Shown: positions 27,796 to 37,395, counted from the stretch's first letter. The stretch is DNA of 64,000 nt from Phyllobacterium calauticae (GCF_019991125.1 NZ_JAGENB010000002.1:868001-932000), one strand, 5' to 3'. Numbers and translations: made by a program. Notes: generated by a model from the letters alone, not told the origin.

Positions 27796-27828
27796 AAAGA
27801 CCGGCTGGGAGGAGGAGTGCCGGCCTTT
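27796..27828 (-). ncRNA. Cuckoo/CcsR-type hairpin RNA, second of three
   Basis: The stem is 27796-27805 with 27819-27828 (AAAGACCGGC pairing, one A-C mismatch). The loop carries CCTCCTCCC on the minus strand (27807-27815). Stem sequence differs from its neighbours while the loop is identical, so the loop looks like the conserved element. Confidence 0.7.
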
Positions 27829-27830
27829 GA

Positions 27831-27866
27831 TCGCGGGGGCTCTGGGAGGAGGATGAACCCCGGCGA
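27831..27866 (-). ncRNA. Cuckoo/CcsR-type hairpin RNA, first of three
   Basis: An 8-bp stem (27831-27838 with 27858-27866, one bulged base) encloses a 19-nt loop containing CCTCCTCCC on the minus strand (27844-27852). It starts 15 nt after the DUF1127 stop codon, so it is probably processed from the same transcript. Confidence 0.68.
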
Positions 27867-27881
27867 TATTCTGTTATGCGA

Positions 27882-28028
27882 TTAGCGTACTGCGGACTTC
27901 TTGGCGACGAACGGGATGTCCGAGCGGGAGATGCCCAGGTCGTTCAGTTCGCGGGTCGACAGACGGTTCAGCTCGGAAACCGTGTCACGATAACGGCGCC
28001 AGTTGCTGTAGGAGCGGATAAGGTTCAT
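27882..28028 (-). CDS. Small DUF1127 (YjiS-like) protein
   Basis: A 48-residue basic protein beginning MNLIRSYSNWRRYRDTVSEL and carrying the DUF1127 core LNRLSTRELNDLGISRSDI. In Rhodobacter a DUF1127 protein of this kind (CcaF1) is encoded directly upstream of CCUCCUCCC-loop RNAs and acts as an RNA-binding factor. The same order is seen here on the minus strand. Small Arg-rich DUF1127 proteins are often stress-induced; no promoter could be fixed by eye. Confidence 0.88.
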   Translation of the reverse strand: MNLIRSYSNWRRYRDTVSELNRLSTRELNDLGISRSDIPFVAKKSAVR

Positions 28029-28297
28029 TTCATTCACCATTCGGTTCAGTTGTTTCGTTGATCACTCTTGATCGTTGACCTGAAGATAGTGGATGCCTTG
28101 GCGAATGTGCAGAGCCAAGTTTGCAGATCAGCTATGCGTATGTTGCATTGCATCATTAATCGATTTTAATTGCTGCGTCGCACAAACGTCATCTTCATGG
28201 CCTTTGGCCCGAATCCGGCTGCAATTGCGTTTTCAATGTGGCTGGCCTTATCAGGGGCGGAGCCCTAATCTTACAGCTCGAGTCGGGAGCAGAATGC

Positions 28298-29410
28298 ATG
28301 ATAGTCGGTTTTACCCTGCGCAAGCACATTGCACGGTGGCAGCGTGACGGGTTGATCGATGACGCCACGGCGGACCGCCTGCGCGCTGATATCGCCGGGC
28401 AGGGCCCGGGTTTCGGGCTGGGCAATGTCCTGGCCATACTGGGCGTCATTCTCCTCGGCGCGGCGCTGCTGTCGCTGATTGCCGCCAATTGGGAAGCCAT
28501 GCCGCGCCTTGTTCGCGTCGGCTTGATCTTTGCCGTGCTCTGGTGCGGTTATCTCGGCGGCGCGTGGCGGGCGAACAAGGGCGACAGGATTTTCAGTGAG
28601 GCGCTCTATCTCCTGGGCGCCATCGCCTTTGGTGCCGGGATCGCACTGGTCGGCCAGATGTATCATCTGTCGGGTGACGTGGCGTCCGCTGCGCTGCTCT
28701 GGGCGGGCGGGACGGTTGTCGCCGCGCTGGCGTTGCGCTCGTCGACACTCGTCTCCACCAGCATCGTGATTGCCGGTTTCTATCTCGTGGCCAGCCTGGA
28801 ACCGGAAACGGCATCGCGCCTGTCCTATGTCTGGATCATCCCGGTCTTTGCGGTGATTGCGGCAGGCCTGATCTGGTATACGGGCGCGCAGGTGGCCCGG
28901 CACTTTCTCGCCGTTCTTGTGCTGCTCTTTGTCTGTATCGTTCACTTCGACCGGGATGCCGGCGTCGTGCTATGGATGACGCTGATTGCCGGGCTCGGCC
29001 TGTTTCTGCTGGACGCACTGCATCCGGCTGTGCTGGACCGCGCGACCGGATGGAGCATCAGTCTCGGCGCCTACGGATTTCTGGCGGTGCAGATGGTGCT
29101 GCTGATTTTCCAGTTCAACGACCACATCTTTGCCCAGACTCGCGATGTCATGACGGGTATTGTCATCCTTGCCGTGGCGATCGCCGGTCTGGCCTTGTCG
29201 GGACACCGCAATCTTGCCATACGGTGGAGCGCCTATGGGCTGTTTTCGCTGGAGGTTCTCTATATCGCGTTCGAGACCATCGGCACGATGATCGGTACCG
29301 CTGGCTTCTTCCTGACCGTCGGCGTGCTCGTCCTGCTGCTTGCTGTGTTCGTTATCCGGATGGAACGCCGTCTTCACAGGAAGAGTCTGGTGAAGGGTGC
29401 AGCATCATGA
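28298..29410 (+). CDS. DUF2157 multi-spanning membrane protein
   Basis: A 370-residue protein. A short cytosolic N-terminus (LRKHIARWQRDGLIDDATADRLR), typical of DUF2157, is followed by about ten hydrophobic helices. The function is unknown in the family. The ATG at 28298 has GGGAG nine bases upstream, so the longer frame from 28238 was rejected. It overlaps the next gene by 4 bp (ATGA); DUF2157 and GDYXXLXY proteins are commonly adjacent. Confidence 0.86.
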   Translation: MIVGFTLRKHIARWQRDGLIDDATADRLRADIAGQGPGFGLGNVLAILGVILLGAALLSLIAANWEAMPRLVRVGLIFAVLWCGYLGGAWRANKGDRIFSEALYLLGAIAFGAGIALVGQMYHLSGDVASAALLWAGGTVVAALALRSSTLVSTSIVIAGFYLVASLEPETASRLSYVWIIPVFAVIAAGLIWYTGAQVARHFLAVLVLLFVCIVHFDRDAGVVLWMTLIAGLGLFLLDALHPAVLDRATGWSISLGAYGFLAVQMVLLIFQFNDHIFAQTRDVMTGIVILAVAIAGLALSGHRNLAIRWSAYGLFSLEVLYIAFETIGTMIGTAGFFLTVGVLVLLLAVFVIRMERRLHRKSLVKGAAS

Positions 29411-29964
29411 AAACAAAGTATTTTTTGCTGCCGGCTTTGATCGTTGCGCTGCTGCAGTCGGGCGCGCTTTATGCCATGATAGAAAAGCACGCGATGATCC
29501 TGCGCCACGGCACAATGATCACGCTGGCCACGCAGCCGGTCGATCCGCGCGACCTGTTGCGCGGCGAATATGTGCGGCTTGGCTACGGGATTTCGTCTGT
29601 TGAAGCCGACAAGGTGAGCGGTACGAAGCCGGATACAGCAGGCCTTGCCGACATCTATGTCACGCTGAAAGAGGGCGCGGATGGCCGGTGGGGTTTCACC
29701 GGTGCCTCCTGGCAGAAACGCCAGGATTTGGCGGCTGGCGAAGTCCAGATGCATGGCCAGACGATGATGGGTGCCATGGGCGTCTTTGCGGTGCAGTACG
29801 GCATCGAACGCTATTATCTCCCCGAAGGATGGGGCCGTGCGGTCGAGAAGGTGCAGAGTGAACGCGGGGTCGATGCGGTGATTGCCGTCTCCAGCGCGGG
29901 CGAAGCTCAGATTCGTTCGCTCAAGTACAATGGACGCCTGCTTTACCAGGAACCGGCCTACTGA
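29407..29964 (+). CDS. GDYXXLXY-domain membrane-anchored protein
   Basis: A 185-residue protein with one N-terminal membrane helix (FLLPALIVALLQSGALYAM). The family motif is seen as LLRGEYVRLGYGIS (G-E-Y-V-R-L-G-Y), near residue 57. The remainder is predicted periplasmic, with the C-terminal QIRSLKYNGRLLYQEPAY. It is translationally coupled to the DUF2157 gene; the pair likely acts together, function unknown. Confidence 0.87.
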   Translation: MKTKYFLLPALIVALLQSGALYAMIEKHAMILRHGTMITLATQPVDPRDLLRGEYVRLGYGISSVEADKVSGTKPDTAGLADIYVTLKEGADGRWGFTGASWQKRQDLAAGEVQMHGQTMMGAMGVFAVQYGIERYYLPEGWGRAVEKVQSERGVDAVIAVSSAGEAQIRSLKYNGRLLYQEPAY

Positions 29965-30026
29965 ACAGCCGTCATCGCGCAGCTTTGAAAAAGCCCGTCA
30001 ACATATTGAAATATGTGTAGAAAGAG

Positions 30027-30109
30027 TGGTGCGGATAGAGGGACTCGAACCCCCACGGTCTCCCGCCAGAACCTAAATCTGGTGCGTCTACCAATTTCGC
30101 CATATCCGC
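30027..30109 (-). tRNA. tRNA-Leu (UAG)
   Basis: The minus strand folds as a class II tRNA. The acceptor GCGGATA pairs with TATCCGC, the D arm is GCGAAATTGGTAGACGC, and the anticodon loop TTTAGGT carries UAG. A variable arm and the T arm GGGGGTTCGAGTCCC follow. CCA is genome-encoded (30027-30029). Confidence 0.96.
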
Positions 30110-30198
30110 AGATGAGGGCCGTATCCGGCCCTCAAGCACCGGTCTCTATATCACCCTCTTCTCAGGGGTCAAAGGAAAAAGCCGCCGCTTGAACAGGA

Positions 30199-32280
30199 TT
30201 ACGCCGGCGTCCAGCCGATCGCATCCCGCAGGAAGGCGTAGCCGAGCGCAATGAAGCTGGCGCGCTCCCTGTTGTCCTTGCCATAGCCGTGTCCGCCCGC
30301 CTCGGGCTCGTAGAAAGAGGCGGTGTAGCCGAGTTCCTGCAGCTTTGCCGCCATCTTGCGGGCGTGTCCGGGGTGCACGCGGTCATCCCTCCGGGTCGTT
30401 GCGATCAGGATCGGCGGATAGGGCCGGCCGGGCACAGCCGCGTGATAGGCCGACATTTCCTTCAGAAAAGCCCAATCCTCCGGCTTGTCCGGGTCGCCAT
30501 ATTCGTCGACCCAGCTCGCCCCGGCGAGAAGCTTGTTGTAGCGGCGCATGTCGATCAGCGGAATGGTGCAGAACAGGGCGCCGAAGCGTTCGGGATAACG
30601 CGTCAGCATGTTGGAAATCAGCAGGCCGCCATTGGAACCGCCTTCCGCCGCGATACGGCCCGGCCGCGTGACGCCGCGCCGCACCAGATCGGCGGCAATG
30701 GCGGCAAAATCATCATGCGAGAGCTTTTTGCCTGCCCGGCGCCCCGCGTCGTGCCATGCGGTGCCGAATTCGCCGCCGCCGCGCAGATTGGCGACCACGC
30801 TTGTGCCGCCGCGCTCGAGCCACAACTTGCCAACGGATGCACTGTAATAGGGCTCCATCGACACGCCAAATCCGCCGTAACCGGTCATGTGCACCGGTGC
30901 ATCGCCGGTTTCACCCTTGGGTCCGATCTGCGTATAGGGGATCGACTCGCCATCGCTGGAGATCGCCTCATGCCGCGTGACGACAAGCCCGGTCGCGTCG
31001 AAGACCGCAGGGCTTTGTTTGAGCAGCGTGGGGGCAGCCAGTGTGTTGGGCTCGGCAATGTCGAGGAGCAGGACCTGCGCCGGGGTTATCGGGTCCTGCG
31101 CGGCGACGAGCAGTTCGCCATTGGCGTGGATGTCCTCGACATCCAGCGACCAGATATGAACGATGCCCTCGGTAGGCACGACCGAAATGGGCTTTTTTGC
31201 CCATTTGCCAAGCGCAGGCTCGAAAATCTCGAAGCGCGGCGCGAGATTGTCGAGATAGGAGACGACCAGCTTCTTGTCATTCCAGAAGAACCCCTGCAGG
31301 GCGCGGCGCGGACCCGGTTCGAACAGAACCTGAAAATCACGCTCGCCGGCAAGAAATGCCTGGAGCGAAATGCCGAGGAGCGTGTCGGCGGGGTAGGTGA
31401 CGCCGGCGACGGTCCAGTCTTCCCTCGGCTTGACCGTCAGCCACTGGTCGTAGGAATTCCACCATGCCGTTGCCGGCACGTCCACGCGCTGCCCGGGTCC
31501 GCTGCGATCGCCCAGCCAGCCAGCGGTTTCAAAGAAGGAATGCTGCTCGACAAACCAGAGGCGCTCGCTGCCGCTGCTGTGATCAATGTCGACACCGGCG
31601 GCCATGGAATCCGCGGCGCATTCGAAAATCACCGGCGCAGCCAGCGGATCGGTCCCGCGTCGCCACAGGCGGACGGTGCGCGCATAGCCGGATTGCGTGG
31701 CCATGCCCTCGCCAAGGGCGCTCGATATCAGCACCGTATCGCGGTCGAGCCAGCCGAGGCCACCCTTCGCTTCGGGGAGGTTGAAGCCGTTTTCGATGAA
31801 CCGCAGCGTGTGCAGGTCGAACTCGCGGTTGACAACCGCATCGCTGCCGCCGCGCGACAGGGAGAGAATGGCCCGTTGCCGCTTCTCCGGTTCGATCTGC
31901 GCGCCCGCCCAGATCCAGTCGTCATTTTCGGCTGTGGCCAAGGCATCGATATCGAGCAGAAGTTCCCATTCCGGCTCGGGCGTCTTGTAGGATGTCATGG
32001 TGGTCCGGCGCCACAGGCCGCGCGGGTTCTTCTCATCCTGCCAGAGGTTGTAGAGATAATCGCCGCGCCGTCCGACCATCGGGATCTTGTCCGGCCGGTT
32101 CAAAATGGCGGTCAGGACATCGCGGTCATGCTCGAACTGCCGGCCGCCGAAGCGCTGCATGGTTGCGGCGGATTGCTTCTCCACCCATGCAAGCGGCTTT
32201 GCGCCATCGATTTCTTCGAGCCAGATGCGCGGATCGTCATCGGGAGCATCGATGGTCGGGCGAATATCCTGATTGGTCAT
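30199..32280 (-). CDS. Prolyl oligopeptidase family serine peptidase (S9A)
   Basis: A 693-residue enzyme with an N-terminal seven-bladed propeller region and a C-terminal alpha/beta-hydrolase domain. The catalytic triad is visible: Ser in EGGSNGGLL (about 549), Asp in TTRRDDRVHPGH (about 632) and His in GGHGYG (about 664). S9A enzymes cleave short peptides after proline. No signal peptide is seen, so the protein is cytosolic. The ATG at 32280 was preferred over a GTG three codons upstream, because the GTG sits too close to the GGGAAA site. tRNA-Leu lies immediately downstream. Confidence 0.93.
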   Translation of the reverse strand: MTNQDIRPTIDAPDDDPRIWLEEIDGAKPLAWVEKQSAATMQRFGGRQFEHDRDVLTAILNRPDKIPMVGRRGDYLYNLWQDEKNPRGLWRRTTMTSYKTPEPEWELLLDIDALATAENDDWIWAGAQIEPEKRQRAILSLSRGGSDAVVNREFDLHTLRFIENGFNLPEAKGGLGWLDRDTVLISSALGEGMATQSGYARTVRLWRRGTDPLAAPVIFECAADSMAAGVDIDHSSGSERLWFVEQHSFFETAGWLGDRSGPGQRVDVPATAWWNSYDQWLTVKPREDWTVAGVTYPADTLLGISLQAFLAGERDFQVLFEPGPRRALQGFFWNDKKLVVSYLDNLAPRFEIFEPALGKWAKKPISVVPTEGIVHIWSLDVEDIHANGELLVAAQDPITPAQVLLLDIAEPNTLAAPTLLKQSPAVFDATGLVVTRHEAISSDGESIPYTQIGPKGETGDAPVHMTGYGGFGVSMEPYYSASVGKLWLERGGTSVVANLRGGGEFGTAWHDAGRRAGKKLSHDDFAAIAADLVRRGVTRPGRIAAEGGSNGGLLISNMLTRYPERFGALFCTIPLIDMRRYNKLLAGASWVDEYGDPDKPEDWAFLKEMSAYHAAVPGRPYPPILIATTRRDDRVHPGHARKMAAKLQELGYTASFYEPEAGGHGYGKDNRERASFIALGYAFLRDAIGWTPA

Positions 32281-32373
32281 GAGCGTCACTTTCCCTTGGA
32301 ATCTGCCGCGCAGTGTCTTGAAAGCGCGGTGTTTTGCAATGCCTTACACCGTCAAATTCGGCATCCATGAAAA

Positions 32374-32400
32374 ATCGCGCCGGTGATAAGCCGGCGCGAT
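32374..32400 (-). terminator. Intrinsic terminator of the RND efflux operon
   Basis: A perfect 10-bp stem (32374-32383 with 32391-32400) has a 7-nt loop and is followed by TTTTC on the minus strand. It lies 22 bp past the permease stop. Confidence 0.85.
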
Positions 32401-32422
32401 CCTTGTGTCGGGCGTTTCAAGC

Positions 32423-35400
32423 CTAGTGGGCCGGGGCTTCTTCCGCCGGCTTTTCAACCGGTGCCTTCTTGCGTCCGAATGAACGGAGCGCAACGTAGAA
32501 CACCGGCGTCAGGAACAGGCCGAAGAAGGTCACGCCAAGCATGCCGGAGAACACAGCCGTGCCGAGTGACTGGCGCATTTCCGCGCCGGGACCCTGGGCA
32601 ATCATCAGCGGCACGACACCGAAGATGAAGGCAAAGGCGGTCATCAGGATCGGGCGAAGCCGCAGACGGCTGGCTTCGATGGCGGCTTCGACAGGCGTTG
32701 CGCCTTCCGCCTGATGCTGGCGGGCGAATTCCACGATCAGGATCGCGTTCTTCGCCGCCAGACCAATCAGGACGACAAGGCCGATCTGCGTCAGGATGTT
32801 GTTGTCCATCCCGCGCAGGAACACGCCGATCAGCGCGGCCAGAACCGCCAGCGGCACGATCAGGATGATCGCCAGCGGCAGCACCCAGCTTTCATACTGT
32901 GCGGCAAGGGCGAGGAAGACGAACACCACGGACAGTCCGAAGATCAGGATCGCCGTGTTTCCGGTCTGCCGTTCCTGAAGCGCCAGTTCCGTCCACTGGA
33001 ATGTCGTTCCGCTGGGCAGTGTCTTGGTGGCAAGGGCCTCCATCTTGTCGAGCGCCGTACCGGTGGAAACCCCGGGCGCGGCATTGCCCTGCAGCGGCAC
33101 CGATACATACATGTTGTATCGCTGCACCAGCGAGGGGCCGTTGGTGTCCTTGATGTTGATCAGCGTGCCCAACGGAACCAGCGCACCCGTTGCCGAGCGT
33201 ACTTTCAGGGCAAGGATGTCGGTTCGATCGAGCCGGTATTGCTGGTCGGCCTGCGCCCGCACCTGATAGACGCGGCCGAAGGCATTGAAGTCATTGACAT
33301 AGGAGGTGCCAAGGTTGGTTGAAAGCGCCTCGAAAATATTGGGAATGGGCACGTTCAATGCCTGTGCCTTGTCACGGTCCACCTCGAGGAAATATTGCGG
33401 GCTATTGGCGGAGAACGTGGTGTAGACGCCGGTCAGCCCCGGGGTCTGGTTGGCTTCGCCCATCATCTGATAGGCCAATCCCAGGACGCGGCGCATATCG
33501 GAGCTGTCGCGGTCGAGGAGCTGCATCTTGAAGCCGCCGGCATTGCCGACGCCGCGGATCGGCGGCGGCGGCACGGCGATGATGAAGGCCTCCTGGATGC
33601 TTTGCAGGCTGCCATAGACCTGGCCGATGATGGAATTGGCCGTTTGTCCGTTCTTGATCCGCTCCGCGAACGGCTGGAACGGAACGAACACCACGCCGGA
33701 ATTCGACGCATTGGTAAACGTCGCACCGTTGAACCCGGCAAAGGCAATGGCATTGCGCACGCCCGGAATGCCCTTGATGATCTTCGACGCCTTTTCGATC
33801 ACCGCGTCCGTGCGGGCGAGAGAAGCACCGTCGGGCAGCTGGACGACGACGATGGCATAGCCCTGATCCATCGGCGGCACAAAGCCGCGCGGGATCGTGA
33901 CCGCCATGAACCAGGTGGCGACCAGCAGCCCCGCGAACACCAGCAGGGAGGCGAGGAGGCCGATGGTCGATCCGACGAGATGCCGGACGATCCAGGAATA
34001 GCCGTTCGCCATCTTGTCGAAGCCGGTGTTGAAGCCATTGGCCAAGGCCCGGCCAGCCCGCGCCAGAGGGTTTTTGGAGACCGCATGGTCATGCGGGCGC
34101 AACACAATTGCCGCCAGGGCAGGAGAGAGCGTCAGCGAGTTGATGGCCGAAATGGCTGTTGCTGCCGAGATGGTCACGGCGAACTGGATGTAGAACTGGC
34201 CCGATATGCCGGGAATGAACGCCGTTGGGGCGAACACCGCGATCAGCACCAGTGAAATGGCGATAACGGCGGTTCCAACCTCGTCCATGGTCGTGTGCGA
34301 GGCCTGTTTCGGGCTCATGCCCGCCGCAAGGTTTCGCTCGACGTTCTCCACCACCACGATGGCGTCGTCCACCACGATACCGATGGCGAGGACCAGGCCG
34401 AACAGGGTAAGCATGTTCAGCGAGAAGCCAAAGGCCGAGAGGATGGCAAAGGTGCCGATCAATGAGACCGGGATGGCCACGATCGGGATGATCGCCGTCC
34501 GCCAGGATTGCAGGAAGACGAGAACGACCAGCGCGACGAGAATCACGGCTTCGAAGATCGTCTTGTAAACGTCGGAGATCGATTCCGCGATGAACTCCGT
34601 CGGATCATAGACGATGTCGTATTTCAGGCCCGGAGGGAAATCCTTGGAGAGTTCCTCCATGGTGGACCGGATGGATGCCGCCGCCGCAAGGGCATTGGTG
34701 CCCGGACGGCTGAAGATACCCAGCGCAACGGCAGGACTGCCGTCGAGGTAACTGTTGGTCACATAATCCTTGGCGCCGAGTTCGATGCGGGCGACGTCCT
34801 GCAACTGTACGAGACGGCCATTGCCGCTTGTTTTGACGATGACATAACGGAATTGCCGCGCATCGCTGAACCGGCCCTGCATGGTGACCGTGTACTGGAA
34901 GGCGCTTGTGCCCGGTGTGGGCGGCCCGCCAATGGCACCGCCATTGACCTGCACGTTCTGGTCGCGCAGTGCCTGAACCACATCAGCCGATGTCATGGAG
35001 TAGGCGGCGAGTTTCTGCGGATCGAGCCAGATGCGCATGGAATACTGCCGCTCGCCGAAGATGGTGACTTCGCCGACGCCGTCGAGCCGCAACAGCACGT
35101 CGCGGATGCGGGTGTTGGCGTAGTTGGACGCATAGAGCTGGTCGTAACGGTTGTCGGGCGAAAGCACATGCACGACCATCATCAGGTCGGGCGAACTTTT
35201 CGTCGTGGTGATGCCGTTGCGCTGCACGTCCTGCGGCAATTGCGGTACGGCAATGGCGACGCGGTTCTGTACCAGAACCTGTGCCTTGTCGAGATCGGTG
35301 CCGAGCTTGAAGGTGATGGTCAGCGCCATCGAACCATCGGCGGTCGAGTAGGAAGACATGTAGAGCATGTCCTCGACGCCGTTGATCTGCTGTTCGATGG

Positions 35401-35596
35401 GGGTGGCGACCGTATTGGCAATGGTTTCGGCATCGGCGCCGGGATAGGCGGTGCGCACGACAATGGTTGGCGGCGCGATTTCCGGATACTGGGCGACGGG
35501 GAGCTGGGTGTAGGCTATCCCGCCGACAATCAGCAGCACAATCGACAGGACGGATGCGAAGATCGGCCTGTCGATGAAAAAATGCGCAAATCTCAT
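32423..35596 (-). CDS. RND multidrug efflux permease (HAE1/AcrB family)
   Basis: A 1057-residue inner membrane proton antiporter with the standard two-fold repeat of six helices plus periplasmic loop. The N-terminal FFIDRPIFASVLSIVLLIVG and LGTDLDKAQVLVQNRVAIA are HAE1 signatures. The proton-relay Asp pair is in the fourth helix (GIVVDDAIVVVENVER). It is closest in style to the Brucella Bep permeases. Its start overlaps the membrane-fusion gene by 4 bp. No TolC-type outer membrane gene adjoins, so the outer channel is presumably encoded elsewhere. Confidence 0.94.
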   Translation of the reverse strand: MRFAHFFIDRPIFASVLSIVLLIVGGIAYTQLPVAQYPEIAPPTIVVRTAYPGADAETIANTVATPIEQQINGVEDMLYMSSYSTADGSMALTITFKLGTDLDKAQVLVQNRVAIAVPQLPQDVQRNGITTTKSSPDLMMVVHVLSPDNRYDQLYASNYANTRIRDVLLRLDGVGEVTIFGERQYSMRIWLDPQKLAAYSMTSADVVQALRDQNVQVNGGAIGGPPTPGTSAFQYTVTMQGRFSDARQFRYVIVKTSGNGRLVQLQDVARIELGAKDYVTNSYLDGSPAVALGIFSRPGTNALAAAASIRSTMEELSKDFPPGLKYDIVYDPTEFIAESISDVYKTIFEAVILVALVVLVFLQSWRTAIIPIVAIPVSLIGTFAILSAFGFSLNMLTLFGLVLAIGIVVDDAIVVVENVERNLAAGMSPKQASHTTMDEVGTAVIAISLVLIAVFAPTAFIPGISGQFYIQFAVTISAATAISAINSLTLSPALAAIVLRPHDHAVSKNPLARAGRALANGFNTGFDKMANGYSWIVRHLVGSTIGLLASLLVFAGLLVATWFMAVTIPRGFVPPMDQGYAIVVVQLPDGASLARTDAVIEKASKIIKGIPGVRNAIAFAGFNGATFTNASNSGVVFVPFQPFAERIKNGQTANSIIGQVYGSLQSIQEAFIIAVPPPPIRGVGNAGGFKMQLLDRDSSDMRRVLGLAYQMMGEANQTPGLTGVYTTFSANSPQYFLEVDRDKAQALNVPIPNIFEALSTNLGTSYVNDFNAFGRVYQVRAQADQQYRLDRTDILALKVRSATGALVPLGTLINIKDTNGPSLVQRYNMYVSVPLQGNAAPGVSTGTALDKMEALATKTLPSGTTFQWTELALQERQTGNTAILIFGLSVVFVFLALAAQYESWVLPLAIILIVPLAVLAALIGVFLRGMDNNILTQIGLVVLIGLAAKNAILIVEFARQHQAEGATPVEAAIEASRLRLRPILMTAFAFIFGVVPLMIAQGPGAEMRQSLGTAVFSGMLGVTFFGLFLTPVFYVALRSFGRKKAPVEKPAEEAPAH

Positions 35597-36750
35597 TGGC
35601 CCGCCTCCGCAGCCTTCACCTCCGGCGGAAGCTGGATAATGTCGGCCTTGACCTTGATACCCGGGCGAATCCGCATCAGGCCGTTGACCACGATGGTCTC
35701 GTCACCGGTCAGGCCGCTGCGGATCACCCGATAACCGTAGAGTTTGGGGCCAAGACGCACGGGCTTGGTCGTGACCGAGTTGTCCGCATTGAGGACATAG
35801 ACAACCCGCTCGTTCTGATCGGAGCCAACCGCTTCGTCGGGCACGAGAATACCCTTATAGGTGTTGGAGGCGGCCACTTCGACCCGGCCGAACAGTCCGG
35901 GCTGCAGCACGAAATCCGGATTGTTGAAGCGGGCACGCACCCGCATCGTTCCGGTGGCATCATCGAGCCGGTTTTCGGCAAAATCGAGCTTGCCCTTGAA
36001 CGGCGGCTGGTTGGAATCGGTCAGCCGCACCGTCACTTCGAGGCCGCCGCCGCCTTCCTGCAGATTACTGCCGTTTTCGCGGGCGGTCTTGGCATAGGAC
36101 AGGAGGTTGCGCTCATCCACGTCGAAATAGAAATCGATCGGATCGAGCGAAACGATGGTCGTCAGGATGGTGTTGTTGGCATTGACGAGATTGCCGACGG
36201 AAATGAGCCTGCGGTCGATGCGGCCATCCTGCGGCGCCGTGATCTGCGTGTAGTTCAGATTGAGCTGGGCCGCATCGACGGCGGCCTGGGCGCCGGCCAC
36301 GCTGGCCTGACCGGCCAGATAGGCGCGGCGCTGGTCATCCAGTGTGGATACGGACAGGGTGCCGCTGCCGGTCAGCGACTGGGTGCGCTTGAACTGGGCC
36401 TCCGCATAGGTTTCCGTTGTTTTGGCCACTTCCAGCGCGGACTGGGCCTGCGCCAGGGCGGATATGTAGGGGCGCTGGTCGATGGTGAAGAGCGGATCGC
36501 CCTTCTTGACCAACGAGCCATCCTTGAAATGCACCGTATCGAGGTAGCCATCGATGCGCGCGCGCACCGAGACCTGGTCGACGGCTTCGAAGCGGCCGAT
36601 GAACTCATCGCTGTCGATCACGTCGCGGACGACAGGCTTGGCTGCCGTGACGGTTGGAGGCGGGGGCGCATTCTGCGCCAGCGCCGGAGAGGCTGCCATG
36701 AGCGCGATTGCAAAGCCGATTTTGAAGGTAGAGAGAGAATTCCGTGACAA
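35593..36750 (-). CDS. RND efflux membrane fusion protein (HlyD/AcrA family)
   Basis: A 385-residue periplasmic adaptor with a signal sequence (FKIGFAIALMAASPALAQN). It has the lipoyl/barrel-sandwich halves (GRFEAVDQVSVRARIDGYLD and APQDGRIDRRLISVGNLVN), the alpha-hairpin between them and the C-terminal beta barrel. The start is a TTG at 36750 with a perfect GGAGG seven bases upstream; the ATG at 36804 would add a non-secretory N-terminus and lacks a ribosome site. No lipobox is seen. No TetR-type repressor adjoins the operon. Confidence 0.9.
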   Translation of the reverse strand: MSRNSLSTFKIGFAIALMAASPALAQNAPPPPTVTAAKPVVRDVIDSDEFIGRFEAVDQVSVRARIDGYLDTVHFKDGSLVKKGDPLFTIDQRPYISALAQAQSALEVAKTTETYAEAQFKRTQSLTGSGTLSVSTLDDQRRAYLAGQASVAGAQAAVDAAQLNLNYTQITAPQDGRIDRRLISVGNLVNANNTILTTIVSLDPIDFYFDVDERNLLSYAKTARENGSNLQEGGGGLEVTVRLTDSNQPPFKGKLDFAENRLDDATGTMRVRARFNNPDFVLQPGLFGRVEVAASNTYKGILVPDEAVGSDQNERVVYVLNADNSVTTKPVRLGPKLYGYRVIRSGLTGDETIVVNGLMRIRPGIKVKADIIQLPPEVKAAEAGQ

Positions 36751-37395
36751 GGGCAGGCCTCCATGACGATCAGACTTCCAGGCGTCTCGGGGATGCCTGG
36801 GCACCGCCGTCAGCGCGGGTGATTCATCGTACGGCTACGGGTCAGGTGATGCGCTGACCAGAACAGCTGGAATGCTGGCGCCGCAGACAAACAAGTCAAT
36901 TTCTCAGATTGTATCGATTTAGTATTTAGTTTCGATAGGGACCAGCGCAAGGGCAGTTCCAAATTCCGTTGAGGCATATTTCCAGTTGGCTATCGATGGT
37001 CCCCACACCGGGAAGATTTGCACAGTTGCACATCGTTGTCATCAGGCAAATATTTCACGTGTTGTTGTGATCATGAAAGTGCCTGACTTGCCGTGCAGAA
37101 GTTTGCCCGACCCTGAGGCTGTGCCATTGATTTTTGTACGCAGTGCAAGTAAATGGAGCCACCAATCGGTAAGGGTGCAATTTCTTGCGCGGCTCTGTGA
37201 CAGGTTCTGTGATATGAATTGTGTCACAAAAAATGAGCTGAAAGAGAAATAAAGCAATAAAATCAACGTGGATGGTGAGGGCATGGCTCGCCCCATCTGC
37301 ACCAGAAGCCACGATGGCAGACAGTTTTTCTCCCGCAATTTGGCTCACAGGCCGGCGACGGCGGGACAAATGTTAAAAAAAGTGAAGGTTTGGAC
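36751..37395. other. 645-bp intergenic region between the divergent efflux operon and tig
   Basis: No convincing gene; frames here have no ribosome site and no recognisable protein. Two interrupted palindromes stand out. TATCGA at 36912-36917 with TCGATA at 36932-36937 lies 160 bp before the efflux operon. TGTGACA at 37196-37202 with TGTCACA at 37222-37228 lies 170 bp before tig. Both sit where operators would be expected. Confidence 0.5.

Larger units (their letters stand above)
27585..27881. other. Intergenic region with structured RNA
   Basis: 297 bp between the aldo/keto reductase start and the DUF1127 stop. No protein gene is seen. The distal part (27757-27866) is almost wholly taken up by three hairpins, annotated separately. 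The remaining 170 bp next to the reductase presumably holds its promoter. Confidence 0.7.

Noticed and set aside
30289..32370. 693-residue plus-strand frame over the S9 peptidase
   Set aside because: Mirror frame of the peptidase, whose catalytic triad is complete.
37196..37228. CRP-type site before tig
   Set aside because: CRP half-sites are separated by 6 nt; here TGTGACA and TGTCACA are 19 nt apart.
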